Notes: a model not told the origin generated them from the letters alone. DNA of 64,000 nt from Streptomyces sp. NBC_00775 (GCF_036347135.1 NZ_CP108938.1:5518001-5582000); one strand, 5' to 3'; positions 45,290 to 53,122 are shown, counted from the first letter of the stretch. Program-made: numbers and translations.

Positions 45290-45421
45290 CATCTCGGCGT
45301 AGCAGCGCTGGAGTACGGCCACGCTCCGCCCCGCGTGACGGGCAGCCTCGGCGAGGCTCACCCCGGAGTGGAACCAGAACGACACGCACGCGTGCCGTAG
45401 GTCGTACGGGATGGCGGGCAC
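45290..45421 (-). pseudogene. Tyrosine integrase C-terminal fragment
   Basis: The encoded segment IPYDLRHACVSFWFHSGVSL, then AARHAGRSVAVLQRCYAE, is the end of a phage-type tyrosine recombinase: the Arg-His box and the region of the catalytic Tyr. The rest of the integrase (about 300 residues) is missing, and after CYAE the frame runs into unrelated sequence. Its upstream side abuts the stop codon of the prim-pol gene. This is a decayed integrase beside its probable tRNA-Ser attachment site. Confidence 0.75.
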
Positions 45422-45427
45422 GGTGCT

Positions 45428-46297
45428 TCAACTGGGCGACCGGTTCGTCATGCGGGCCGCCGACGCGATCGTCGAGCGGGCCTCGCGTTCGGTGAGGCCC
45501 GTGCGGACGGCGGCTTCGACGAGGGGTTCGGTCAGTTGGAGGCCGATGCCGTTCTCGTAGGCGCGGCAGGCGGCCCAGAAGAGGCGGGTGTTGCGCTGCC
45601 CCGCGTGGGCGGCGAGCACGAACTGGACGAGCCCCTGGCCGTGTTGGCCGGTCGCGGGGGGCGTGGGGTGGTGCGTACGGGGAGGGGGCGTGAGCAGGCG
45701 CAGCAGTTCGCGCGGGCAGGGCGCGGGCGCCAGCTGCGCGGTGCCCGGAGCCGTTTCGTACACGCCGTGTTCGGTGCGGGAGCCGGGGCCGACGAGGTAG
45801 CCGCCGGCGCCGCGGATGTCGATCCCGGGGGCCAGCCGGCTCGCCGAGTTGGGGACGACGACGTCCGGCGGTCCGCTCAGCCACAGGTGGCGGCCGCCGC
45901 TGGGGGTGAGGACGACCACGGTCGCCGGGATCGTGAACAGGTGGCGCAGGGCCAGTTCACGGAGGGCCGCCGAGGAGTCCGTACCGGATTTGGTGTCGAG
46001 GTCGATGCCGATGAGGTGGTGCGGATGCAGTCCGCAGGCGATGCCGTAGCCGGTGGCCCAGGGGGCGGCGGCGAAGAGCTCGCGGATGCGCCGGGGGTCG
46101 GTCGAGGCGTCGTACACGCCGTGTCCGAAGCGGCCGCATTCGCCGTGGCAGGGGGAGGGTTCGGGGTCGTCGCGATGGGGGGAGCGCAGGGCCGGGAGCT
46201 TCGTTCGGGACAGCGGGATCACCGCCAGTCCGCGCTCGGCTGCGGACAGGGCGTGGGCCAGGGCCAGGGTGGTGGCCTGCCGGTCGATGGTGGCCAT
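45428..46297 (-). CDS. Bifunctional DNA primase/polymerase of an integrative element
   Basis: A 289-residue prim-pol. Catalytic features are kept: the paired aspartates in LIGIDLDTKSG and the Ser-x-His type motif TPSGGRHLWLSGP, then ASRLAPGIDIRGAGGYLVGPGS. A Cys cluster, CHGECGRFGHGVYDAS, lies near residue 50. The C-terminal 80 residues (GLVQFVLAAHAGQRNTRLFWAA) resemble the helical domain of element-borne prim-pols. Such proteins replicate actinomycete integrative and conjugative elements. It appears intact although the neighbouring integrase is truncated. Confidence 0.85.
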   Translation of the reverse strand: MATIDRQATTLALAHALSAAERGLAVIPLSRTKLPALRSPHRDDPEPSPCHGECGRFGHGVYDASTDPRRIRELFAAAPWATGYGIACGLHPHHLIGIDLDTKSGTDSSAALRELALRHLFTIPATVVVLTPSGGRHLWLSGPPDVVVPNSASRLAPGIDIRGAGGYLVGPGSRTEHGVYETAPGTAQLAPAPCPRELLRLLTPPPRTHHPTPPATGQHGQGLVQFVLAAHAGQRNTRLFWAACRAYENGIGLQLTEPLVEAAVRTGLTEREARSTIASAARMTNRSPS

Positions 46298-46307
46298 GCA
46301 TCCATGT

Positions 46308-46323
46308 TCGTACGAGTGTTCGA
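46308..46323. promoter_or_regulatory. LexA (SOS) box upstream of the prim-pol gene
   Basis: TCGTAC-GAGT-GTTCGA fits the actinobacterial SOS consensus TCGAAC-N4-GTTCGA with one mismatch. It ends ten bases before the prim-pol ATG, so bound LexA would cover the ribosome-binding and promoter region. The remainder of the 46298-46669 gap (372 bases) shows no gene. Confidence 0.6.
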
Positions 46324-46669
46324 AAAAGGGAAGGGTTCGCCGGACACACGAGGGCGCGGGGTGGGCGAAGGGTGGGATTGGCCGAAAATGTGCCGGAACG
46401 CTTCAGCCCTTGCGGTGACTGGGATTGAGTCGCCCGGCCAGGGCTGAGCAGGGAGTTTATGGGCGTGAAGGGGGTTTATCGACATGTCCTCACGCTTGAG
46501 GGGGAATCGCGGCTTCCGGGGTGGTTCGCCGGGGATTCTGTGGGCAACTCTGGACTCGCGACGTCGTGAACAACGCCGAGGCAGTCGGCCAACTGCCTGG
46601 GAACAAGCCTGATTTCACGTACATCCCGGTTCACCGCCGGTGCGTACAACCGGTTCTGGAGGAATTCAC

Positions 46670-46975
46670 ATGGCAAGCATCCGTACCGCCCGCGTCCTCG
46701 CCGCCGTCGCGGCCCTGCCCCTCGCGGCCGCCCTCTTCTCGGGTGTCGCGACGGCAGACAACGGCGCCTTCGCGGACGACGGATCGAACGCGGGCGTGGC
46801 GTCCATCGTCGGCAGCGGCGTCGGACACAACAACAACGGGAACTCCTCCACTACCCAGCAGCAGGCGGTCGGCTCCGGCGCCTCGAACCAGAACAACACG
46901 GCCCAGGTGAACGGCTCGGGGTTCACGGCCATCGACCAGGACAACGCCGTCGTCAACTTCACCAACCTCTGGTGA
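46670..46975 (+). CDS. Small secreted Asn/Gln-rich protein
   Basis: A 101-residue protein with a classic signal peptide (ARVLAAVAALPLAAALFSGV, cleavage after ATA). The mature 70 residues are free of Cys and rich in Asn, Gln, Ser and Gly: GVGHNNNGNSSTTQQQ, SGASNQNNTAQVNGSG, ending AVVNFTNLW. Such alternation of N/Q and small residues suggests beta-sheet assembly, as in surface amyloids, but it lacks chaplin and rodlin signatures. The ribosome-binding site GGAGG is excellent and a strong terminator follows, so it is probably well expressed. Confidence 0.8.
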   Translation: MASIRTARVLAAVAALPLAAALFSGVATADNGAFADDGSNAGVASIVGSGVGHNNNGNSSTTQQQAVGSGASNQNNTAQVNGSGFTAIDQDNAVVNFTNLW

Positions 46976-47041
46976 GCCGGGGGCCGATGCGCTCACATCG
47001 GCCCGGAAACTCCCGTGTGGGGTTGCGCTCTGTGGGGTGGT

Positions 47042-47087
47042 AACGCGTCTGCGCGGCGGTGCTTCGGTGCCGTCGCGCAGACGCGTT
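47042..47087 (+). terminator. Terminator of the Asn/Gln-rich protein gene
   Basis: Perfect 14-base arms AACGCGTCTGCGCG (47042-47055) and CGCGCAGACGCGTT (47074-47087), extended inward by further pairs, with a TGCTTCGGTG-like loop and a following TTTTC. Confidence 0.8.
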
Positions 47088-47185
47088 TTCGGTGCGCCTC
47101 CGACGGCTTCGGCGCCGGTTCTCCGGAGGGTCCGTGGCGGCTCCGGTCCCGACCCTCGGGAGGGCCCGTCACGGCTCCGGTGACC

Positions 47186-47218
47186 TTGACAGTGGACGGT
47201 ATCTGACGGACAGTCAGA
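47186..47218 (+). promoter_or_regulatory. Promoter and palindromic operator of the igr-like operon
   Basis: TTGACA (47186-47191) is a likely -35 hexamer. The palindrome TCTGAC-GGACA-GTCAGA (47202-47218) covers the -10 region, as expected for a TetR-type repressor of a fatty-acid or steroid operon. The first gene starts 37 bases later with GGGAGGG before its GTG. Confidence 0.6.
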
Positions 47219-47255
47219 AACCCTTGTTCGTACGAAGTCCGGGAGGGCCGCCGCC

Positions 47256-48452
47256 GTGCACCTCGCCCCCACCGAGCGCCAGCAACGGCTGCGCGCGGAG
47301 CTCCGTGCGTACTTCCGGGACCTGATGCCCGACGGACCGCCGCCCGCCGGCGATCCCGGGCGGCAGCGCGTCCTGCTGCGCCGCATCGGCGCCGACGGGC
47401 TGCTCGGACTCGGCTGGCCGGTCGCGTACGGAGGCCAAGGGCGCGGCGCGGACGAGCAGTTCGTGTTCTTCGACGAGGCCTACCGGGCCGGCGCGCCGGT
47501 GTCCATGGTCACGCTGAACACCGTCGGGCCGACACTCATGAAGTACGGGAGCGAGGAGCAGAAGGAGTTCTTCCTGCCGCGCATCCTGAGCGGGGACCTC
47601 GTCTTCGCCATCGGGTACTCGGAGCCCTCGGCGGGGACGGACCTCGCCTCCCTGCGGACGCGTGCCGTGCGCGACGGCGGGGAGACCTCCGGTCCGGGGG
47701 ACGCCGAGGGCGGGCACTGGCGGATCGACGGGCAGAAGATCTTCACCTCCAACGCCCAGAACGCCGACTGGATCTGGCTCGCCTGCCGCACCGACCCGGA
47801 CGCGCCCAAGCACCAGGGCATCTCGATCCTCCTCGTGCCCACGGACGCGCCCGGCTTCTCCTGGACGCCGATCGAGACGGTGGGCGGGCTGACGACCACG
47901 GCCACGTATTACGACGGGATCCGCGTCCCCGCCGGGAACCTCGTCGGCGAGGAGAACGGCGGCTGGGGGCTCATCACCAACCAGCTCAACCACGAGCGGG
48001 TCGCGCTCGCCGCGATCGGGATGCAGGCCGAGGACTACTACGCGGCCGCGCTGGAGGCGGCTCGTACACCTGATCCGGTGAATGGTCGGCGTCGGATTGA
48101 CGAGCCGTGGGTGCGGTTCCGACTGGCCGAAGTACATGCCCGACTGGCGGCATCACGCCTGCTCAACTGGCGTTTGGTGGGGGATGTGGGGGCCGGTCGG
48201 CTGGCGCCCGGCGACGCGAGCGGCGTGAAAGTCGTGGGAACCGAATCCGCGGTCGCGGTGTACCGAATGTGTCAGGAAATTGTGGGAGCGGACGCACTGG
48301 TCCGCTCCGGCTCACCGGGGGTGTTCGGGGACGGCGAGCTGGAGCGGATGAACAGGGCGGCGCAGATCAACACATTCGGGGGCGGGGTGAGCGAGGTGCA
48401 GCGGGAGATCGTGGCGACCATGCGGCTCGGGATGAAGAGGGGGCGGCGGTGA
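47256..48452 (+). CDS. Acyl-CoA dehydrogenase, ChsE2/FadE29-like
   Basis: A 398-residue flavoenzyme with the ordinary family blocks: FAIGYSEPSAGTDLASLRT (FAD/substrate loop), WRIDGQKIFTSNAQNADW, and INQLNHERVA-type LITNQLNHERVALAA. The C-terminus QINTFGGGVSEVQREIVA is the flavin-binding region. In the mycobacterial igr locus a pair of such enzymes (ChsE1-ChsE2) forms a heterotetramer that desaturates the 3-carbon side-chain CoA ester of steroids; this is the fuller, catalytic-type subunit and the partner is at 49461. First gene of a five-gene operon, coupled to the next by GTGA. Confidence 0.87.
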   Translation: MHLAPTERQQRLRAELRAYFRDLMPDGPPPAGDPGRQRVLLRRIGADGLLGLGWPVAYGGQGRGADEQFVFFDEAYRAGAPVSMVTLNTVGPTLMKYGSEEQKEFFLPRILSGDLVFAIGYSEPSAGTDLASLRTRAVRDGGETSGPGDAEGGHWRIDGQKIFTSNAQNADWIWLACRTDPDAPKHQGISILLVPTDAPGFSWTPIETVGGLTTTATYYDGIRVPAGNLVGEENGGWGLITNQLNHERVALAAIGMQAEDYYAAALEAARTPDPVNGRRRIDEPWVRFRLAEVHARLAASRLLNWRLVGDVGAGRLAPGDASGVKVVGTESAVAVYRMCQEIVGADALVRSGSPGVFGDGELERMNRAAQINTFGGGVSEVQREIVATMRLGMKRGRR

Positions 48453-49459
48453 GTGACGAACCGATGGAAACGATGAAACCGATGGAACCGGACGCGCTGG
48501 GGCTGCGGCTGAAGGCGTACGAGGGGCGCGCTGCCGCTGTCGCGGGCGTGGGCAAGGACCCGGTCAACGAGCCGATGATCCGGCACTGGTGCGAGGCGAT
48601 GGGCGACACCAATCCGGCGTACGAGGGGCCGGACGCCGTGGCACCGCCCACCATGCTCCAGGCATGGACCATGGGCGGCCTCTCCGGACACACGGGCCGC
48701 TCGGACGCGTTCGACGAGCTGCTCGGGCTGCTCGACGACGCCGGGTACACCTCGGTGGTCGCCACCGACTGCGAGCAGGAGTATGCGCGTCCGCTGCGCC
48801 CGGGGGACGAGATCACCTTCGACGCGGTGATCGAGTCGGTCTCCGAACGCAAGACGACCAAGCTGGGCACGGGGCACTTCGTCACGACGCGGATGGATGT
48901 ACGGGCGGGGGGCGAGCTCGCCGGTACGCACCGGTTCCGGATCCTCAAGTACGCGCCGGCGCGACGGAAGCCCAAACAGCCGAGGGAGCAGGCGGAGCCG
49001 AGGAGCAGGCGCCCGCGCCCGGTCGTCAACAGGGACAACGCCGGGTTCTGGGAGGGCGTCGAGCGGCACCGGCTGCTGATCCAGCGGTGCACGGGCTGCC
49101 GGGAGCTGAGATTCCCCTGGCTGCCGGGGTGCAACGGGTGTGGCTGTCTGGAGTGGGACACGGTCGAGGCGAGCGGCGAAGGGACCGTCTACTCGTACGT
49201 CGTCATGCACCATCCGCCCTTCCCTGCCTTCACGGAATCTGATCACGCCGCCCACGCGGCGGGTCCCCATGCGGCAGGTCCCTACGCGGTCGGCCTGATC
49301 GAGCTGGCGGAGGGCGTGCGGATCGTGAGCAATGTGATCGGGGTGCCCTACGACAAGGTGCGGATCGGGATGCCCGTGCGGCTCCAATTCGTGCGGTACG
49401 ACGAGGAGTTGGTGCTGCCCGTCTTCCGGGCCGGTGAGACCGGTGGCGGGGGGAGCTGA
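48449..49459 (+). CDS. MaoC-DUF35 fusion, ChsH2-like
   Basis: A 336-residue fusion. Residues about 15-170 are a MaoC/FAS1-type hot-dog domain (EPMIRHWCEAMGDTNPAY), and residues about 190-330 are a DUF35 OB-fold protein with a zinc ribbon (Cys 214, 217, 228 and 231, in CTGCREL and GCNGCGC). In mycobacteria ChsH2 pairs with ChsH1 to hydrate the enoyl-CoA, and its DUF35 part binds the aldolase Ltp2. All three partners are in this operon. Its N-terminus is Met/Pro/Glu-rich (EPMETMKPMEPD). GTG start overlaps the preceding stop. Confidence 0.87.
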   Translation: MSDEPMETMKPMEPDALGLRLKAYEGRAAAVAGVGKDPVNEPMIRHWCEAMGDTNPAYEGPDAVAPPTMLQAWTMGGLSGHTGRSDAFDELLGLLDDAGYTSVVATDCEQEYARPLRPGDEITFDAVIESVSERKTTKLGTGHFVTTRMDVRAGGELAGTHRFRILKYAPARRKPKQPREQAEPRSRRPRPVVNRDNAGFWEGVERHRLLIQRCTGCRELRFPWLPGCNGCGCLEWDTVEASGEGTVYSYVVMHHPPFPAFTESDHAAHAAGPHAAGPYAVGLIELAEGVRIVSNVIGVPYDKVRIGMPVRLQFVRYDEELVLPVFRAGETGGGGS

Positions 49460-49460
49460 G

Positions 49461-50591
49461 ATGGACTTCACGCCGACCGAGGAGCAGGCGGCCGCCCGTG
49501 ATCTCGCCGCACGGATCTTCGGCGACCTCTCCACGCACGAGCGGCTCGCCGCCGCGGGGACCGGCAGCGACGCCGAGCTGTGGAAGGAGCTGTGCGCGGC
49601 CGGGCTCGTGGCGGCCGTGGCGGACATAGGGCTCCTCGGCCTGGTGCTCCTCCTGGAGGAACAGGGGCGCACCACGGCCCAGGTTCCGTTCGCGGCGAGC
49701 TGTGTGTACGGGCTCCTGGCGGTGACGGCCCACGGTTCACCAGAGCAGCGGGAGCGGCTGCTGCCGGCGATCGGGGACGGCGCGGTGGTGGTGAGCGGGG
49801 CGGTGTCCGGGCCGGGTGCCGTCCGGGAGGGAGCGCCGGGACGGTTGAGCGGTGTCGTCCCCGTGGTTCCCTGGCTGCGGGACGCCACCCATGTGCTCGT
49901 CGCGGACGACCGGCACCGGCTCTGGCTGGTGCGGACCGCCGAGGCGGCATGCGAGCCGGTGGAGCTGACGGCGCCCTGGTCGGCGGGGCGGCTGACGCTC
50001 GACGGGACACCTGGTGAGCGGCTTGGTGGGCCGCCGGGCGAGCGATATGCCGAGGTGGATCCGGACGAGGTGGGGCCGGGCGAGTTGGACACGGGCGAGG
50101 TGGACACGGGCGAGGAGGAGCAGGCTCCCCAGGACGCCTACGACGACATACTCGCCACCGCCCGTACCGCCTTCGCCGGACTGCAGGCCGGGGTGTGCGC
50201 GGGGTCGCTGGCGCGGGCCGTGGAGTACACGAACACGCGGGAGCAGTTCGGGCGGCCGCTCGCCGCCAAGCAGGGCGTCCAACTCCGTGCGGCCGACGCG
50301 TACATGGACACCGAGGCGATACGGGTGACGGCGTACGAGGCGGCATGGCGCCGCGACGAGGGGCTGGCGTACGCGACGCACGCGCTGACCGCCGCCTGGT
50401 GGGCGTCCGAGGCGGGACAGCGGGTGGTGCACACGGGCCAGCATCTGCACGGCGGGACGGGAGCCGATCTGGAACACCCCGTGCACCGGCATTTTCTCTG
50501 GGGGCGGCAGCTGGACGCGTATCTGGGGTGCGGGAGCGAAGTGCTTCAGGAATTGGGGGAGTTGATCGTGAGCGGGGAGGTGGAGACATGA
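49461..50591 (+). CDS. Acyl-CoA dehydrogenase, ChsE1/FadE28-like
   Basis: A 376-residue protein of the divergent acyl-CoA dehydrogenase type that serves as structural partner of a catalytic subunit. The N-terminal helical domain (FTPTEEQAAARDLAARIF) and the C-terminal helices (AVEYTNTREQFGRPLAAKQG, TGQHLHGGTGADLEHP) are conserved, while the middle beta domain is short. An acidic insertion, GELDTGEVDTGEEE, near residue 210 comes from a DNA duplication and looks like a disordered loop. It overlaps the ChsH1-like gene by ATGA. Confidence 0.85.
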   Translation: MDFTPTEEQAAARDLAARIFGDLSTHERLAAAGTGSDAELWKELCAAGLVAAVADIGLLGLVLLLEEQGRTTAQVPFAASCVYGLLAVTAHGSPEQRERLLPAIGDGAVVVSGAVSGPGAVREGAPGRLSGVVPVVPWLRDATHVLVADDRHRLWLVRTAEAACEPVELTAPWSAGRLTLDGTPGERLGGPPGERYAEVDPDEVGPGELDTGEVDTGEEEQAPQDAYDDILATARTAFAGLQAGVCAGSLARAVEYTNTREQFGRPLAAKQGVQLRAADAYMDTEAIRVTAYEAAWRRDEGLAYATHALTAAWWASEAGQRVVHTGQHLHGGTGADLEHPVHRHFLWGRQLDAYLGCGSEVLQELGELIVSGEVET

Positions 50592-50983
50592 GAGTCGGCG
50601 ACGCACTGCCGCCGCTGGAGATCGAGGTCACGCGCACGCTGATCGTGGCCGGGGCGATCGCGTCACGGGACTACCAGGACGTGCACCACGACGCGGAGCT
50701 GGCACGGCAGAAGGGTTCCCCCGACATCTTCATGAACATCCTGACCACCAACGGCCTGGTCGGGAGGTACATCACCGACTGCCTCGGACCGGACGCGGTG
50801 CTTCGCAAGGTGGCCATACGCCTGGGCGCACCCAACTACCCGGGCGACACCATGGTGTTGACCGGCTCGGTCGAGGCGGTCGAGGGCGACACGGCGACGG
50901 TGCGGGTGATCGGGGCGAACGGCATCGGCAGACATGTGACCGGGACGGTGACGGTCACCGTGCCGTCCGGGGGTGCCCGATGA
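50588..50983 (+). CDS. MaoC-family enoyl-CoA hydratase subunit, ChsH1-like
   Basis: A 131-residue single hot-dog protein. The hydratase-2 Asp-x4-His dyad is present in ASRDYQDVHHDAELA (Asp 28, His 33), as in ChsH1. It should pair with the MaoC-DUF35 protein at 48449, which lacks this dyad, to form an active hydratase. Four-base overlaps link it to both neighbours. Confidence 0.87.
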   Translation: MRVGDALPPLEIEVTRTLIVAGAIASRDYQDVHHDAELARQKGSPDIFMNILTTNGLVGRYITDCLGPDAVLRKVAIRLGAPNYPGDTMVLTGSVEAVEGDTATVRVIGANGIGRHVTGTVTVTVPSGGAR

Positions 50984-52146
50984 GCGTACGGACGAGGGAC
51001 AGCCTCGGCGGAGCGGCGGCGGTCGTGGGGATCGGGGCCACCGAGTTCTCCAAGGACTCCGGGCGCAGTGAGCTGCGGCTGGCGGTGGAGGCGGTGCGGG
51101 CCGCGCTCGACGACGCCGGGCTGAAGCCGGGGGACGTGGACGGGATGGTCACGTTCACGATGGACACCAGCCCGGAGATCACCGTCGCCCAGGCGGCCGG
51201 AATGGGGGAGCTGTCGTTCTTCTCGCGAATCCACTACGGGGGCGGCGCGGCCTGCGCGACGGTCCAGCAGGCGGCGCTCGCGGTGGCGACCGGAGTGGCA
51301 GAGGTGGTGGTCTGCTACCGGGCGTTCAACGAGCGGTCGGGCAGGAGATTCGGTTCCGGGGTGCAGCGGCGGGAGCCGTCGGCGGAGGGGGCGGCGCTGG
51401 GCTGGTCCCTGCCGTTCGGGCTGCTCACGCCGGCCTCCTGGGTGGCGATGGCGGCCCAGCGGTATCTGCACACCTATGGACTGACACCCGAGGCGTTCGG
51501 CCATGTCGCCGTGGTGGACCGGAAGTACGCGGCGACGAACCCGGCGGCGTACTTCCACGGCAGACCGATCACCCTCGCCGAGCACGCGGCCTCGCGGTGG
51601 ATCGTCGAGCCCCTGCGGTTGCTGGACTGCTGCCAGGAGACGGACGGCGGCCAGGCGATCGTCGTCACGTCCGTGGAGCGGGCCCGCGATCTGCCGCATC
51701 CGCCCGCGGTGATCACGGCCGCCGCCCAGGGAGCGGGCCGGGCGCAGGAGCAGATGACGAGCTTCTACCGGGACGATCTGACGGGGCTGCCGGAGATGGG
51801 CGTGGTGGCACGGCAGTTGTGGCGGACGGCGGGGCTGAGTCCGGCGGACATCGACGTGGGGATTCTGTACGACCACTTCACGCCGTTCGTGCTGATGCAG
51901 CTGGAGGAGTTCGGGTTCTGCAAGCCGGGGGAGGCCGCGGACTTCGTCGCCGAGGAGCGGCTGCCGCTGAACACCCACGGAGGACAGCTCGGGGAGGCGT
52001 ATCTGCACGGGATGAACGGGATCGCGGAGGGGGTGCGACAGCTGCGGGGCACGTCCGTGAACCAGATACCGGGAGCCGGCCGCGTCCTCGTCACCGCGGG
52101 CACCGGAGTTCCCACATCGGGGCTGATCCTCGGGGCGGACGGGTGA
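50980..52146 (+). CDS. Thiolase-fold lipid-transfer protein/aldolase, Ltp2-like
   Basis: A 388-residue non-decarboxylating thiolase-superfamily protein. GIGATEFSKDSGRSELRLA starts it, and RIHYGGGAACATVQQAALAV corresponds to the nucleophile region; it belongs to the SCP-x/Ltp group rather than to classic acetyl-CoA acetyltransferases. In mycobacteria Ltp2 with the ChsH2 DUF35 domain cleaves the 17-hydroxy steroid side chain by a retro-aldol reaction, releasing propionyl-CoA. Last gene of the operon; the ATG overlaps the preceding stop. Confidence 0.87.
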   Translation: MSVRTRDSLGGAAAVVGIGATEFSKDSGRSELRLAVEAVRAALDDAGLKPGDVDGMVTFTMDTSPEITVAQAAGMGELSFFSRIHYGGGAACATVQQAALAVATGVAEVVVCYRAFNERSGRRFGSGVQRREPSAEGAALGWSLPFGLLTPASWVAMAAQRYLHTYGLTPEAFGHVAVVDRKYAATNPAAYFHGRPITLAEHAASRWIVEPLRLLDCCQETDGGQAIVVTSVERARDLPHPPAVITAAAQGAGRAQEQMTSFYRDDLTGLPEMGVVARQLWRTAGLSPADIDVGILYDHFTPFVLMQLEEFGFCKPGEAADFVAEERLPLNTHGGQLGEAYLHGMNGIAEGVRQLRGTSVNQIPGAGRVLVTAGTGVPTSGLILGADG

Positions 52147-52199
52147 GAAGGCGGGAGCGTGTCCGGGAGGATCCAGCGGTCCCGCGTACAGCCGCCCCT

Positions 52200-52390
52200 C
52201 GGCGGTCTCGCGACCAGCTCCCGGCGGTCTCGCGACCGGCTCCCGGCGGTCCGGCGACCGGCTCCCGGCGGTCCGGCTCCCGGCGGTCCCGCGACCGGCT
52301 ACCCGTGGTCCGGCGACCAGGCCTCGGCCGTCCCGCGTGCAGGCCTCGGACGTCCCGCGCGCAGCCCCCAGTGGTCCGGTGTACTGCCCC
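52200..52390. repeat. 22-bp minisatellite
   Basis: Eight 22-base units and one 15-base unit with consensus CGGCGGTCCCGCGACCGGCTCC run head to tail from 52200 to 52390; units 1-5 are nearly identical and later ones drift. A further related piece precedes it near 52173-52199. It occupies most of the 412-base gap between ltp2 and the sigma factor gene. Confidence 0.85.
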
Positions 52391-52454
52391 GGTGTACTGC
52401 CTCGGTAGGTGTCTCTCAGGGATGAACCCTCAGGGTGCAGGCGCCGCTCGTCCA

Positions 52455-52496
52455 CCCTCAGGAGGTGGGGTCAGCCCCACTCCTACAACCTGAGGG
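52455..52496 (+). terminator. Two-part hairpin upstream of the sigma gene
   Basis: Outer arms CCCTCAGG (52455-52462) and CCTGAGGG (52489-52496), inner arms GTGGGG and CCCCAC around TCAG. It probably terminates the igr-like operon, but 62 bases from the sigma start it could also be a leader structure. Confidence 0.55.
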
Positions 52497-52558
52497 GGAC
52501 ACCGCTTCGGGACCTGCGGCCGATCCGCGAGAGGAGGCGGCGAACCTAGCGTGGAGCC

Positions 52559-53122
52559 ATGACCACACTCGTCTGCACGAGCGCTTCGAACGCCGCGACA
52601 CCGGCGGTGAAAACCCTTCCGTACGCGCCGTATCCCTCGTTCGCGTCGTATGTGAAGGCCCGCCAGCCGGTGCTGCTGCGTACGGCCCGGTCGCTCACCG
52701 CGAACCCGAGCGACGCCGAGGACCTGCTGCAGACCGCGCTGACGAAGACGTATGTCGCCTGGGACCGGATCGAGGACCACCGGGCGCTGGACGGCTATGT
52801 GCGCCGGGCGCTGCTGAACACGCGGACGTCGCAGTGGCGCAAGCGCAAGGTCGACGAGTTCGCGTGCGACGAGCTGCCGGAGCCGGAGGGGCTGTCCGCC
52901 GGGGACCCCGCCGAGCAGCAGGCGTTGCACGACGCGATGTGGCGGGCGATCGCGAAGTTGCCGACGCGGCAGCGGGCGATGGTCGTTCTGCGGTATTACG
53001 AGGACCTGAGTGAGGCGCAGACCGCGGAGGTGCTCGGGGTCTCCGTGGGGACGGTCAAGTCGGCGGTGTCGCGTGCGCTGGGCAAGCTGCGCGAAGACCC
53101 CGAGCTGGGACTCGTCCGGTAG
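52559..53122 (+). CDS. SigE-family ECF RNA polymerase sigma factor
   Basis: A 187-residue ECF sigma factor of the actinobacterial SigE group. Region 2 is QPVLLRTARSLTANPSDAED and LLQTALTKTYVAWDRI (about 36-75), and region 4 is LPTRQRAMVVLRYYEDLSEA with the helix-turn-helix EVLGVSVGTVKSAVSRAL (about 135-180). No anti-sigma gene is adjacent, which is usual for this group. The N-terminus (MTTLVCTSASNAATPAV) is Thr/Ala-rich. Its regulon is unknown; the following fadD has its own palindrome. Confidence 0.9.
   Translation: MTTLVCTSASNAATPAVKTLPYAPYPSFASYVKARQPVLLRTARSLTANPSDAEDLLQTALTKTYVAWDRIEDHRALDGYVRRALLNTRTSQWRKRKVDEFACDELPEPEGLSAGDPAEQQALHDAMWRAIAKLPTRQRAMVVLRYYEDLSEAQTAEVLGVSVGTVKSAVSRALGKLREDPELGLVR

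Noticed and set aside
44861..45421. Intact integrase gene
   Set aside because: Only the last part shows recombinase motifs, and the frame after the Tyr region and the absence of the N-terminal domains indicate a fragment.
47256..52146. Polyketide or other secondary metabolite cluster
   Set aside because: There are acyl-CoA enzymes and a thiolase-fold protein but no ketosynthase, carrier protein or tailoring set; the igr arrangement explains all five genes.
52200..52390. CRISPR array
   Set aside because: The 22-base units are directly adjacent with no unique spacers, and no cas genes are in the window.
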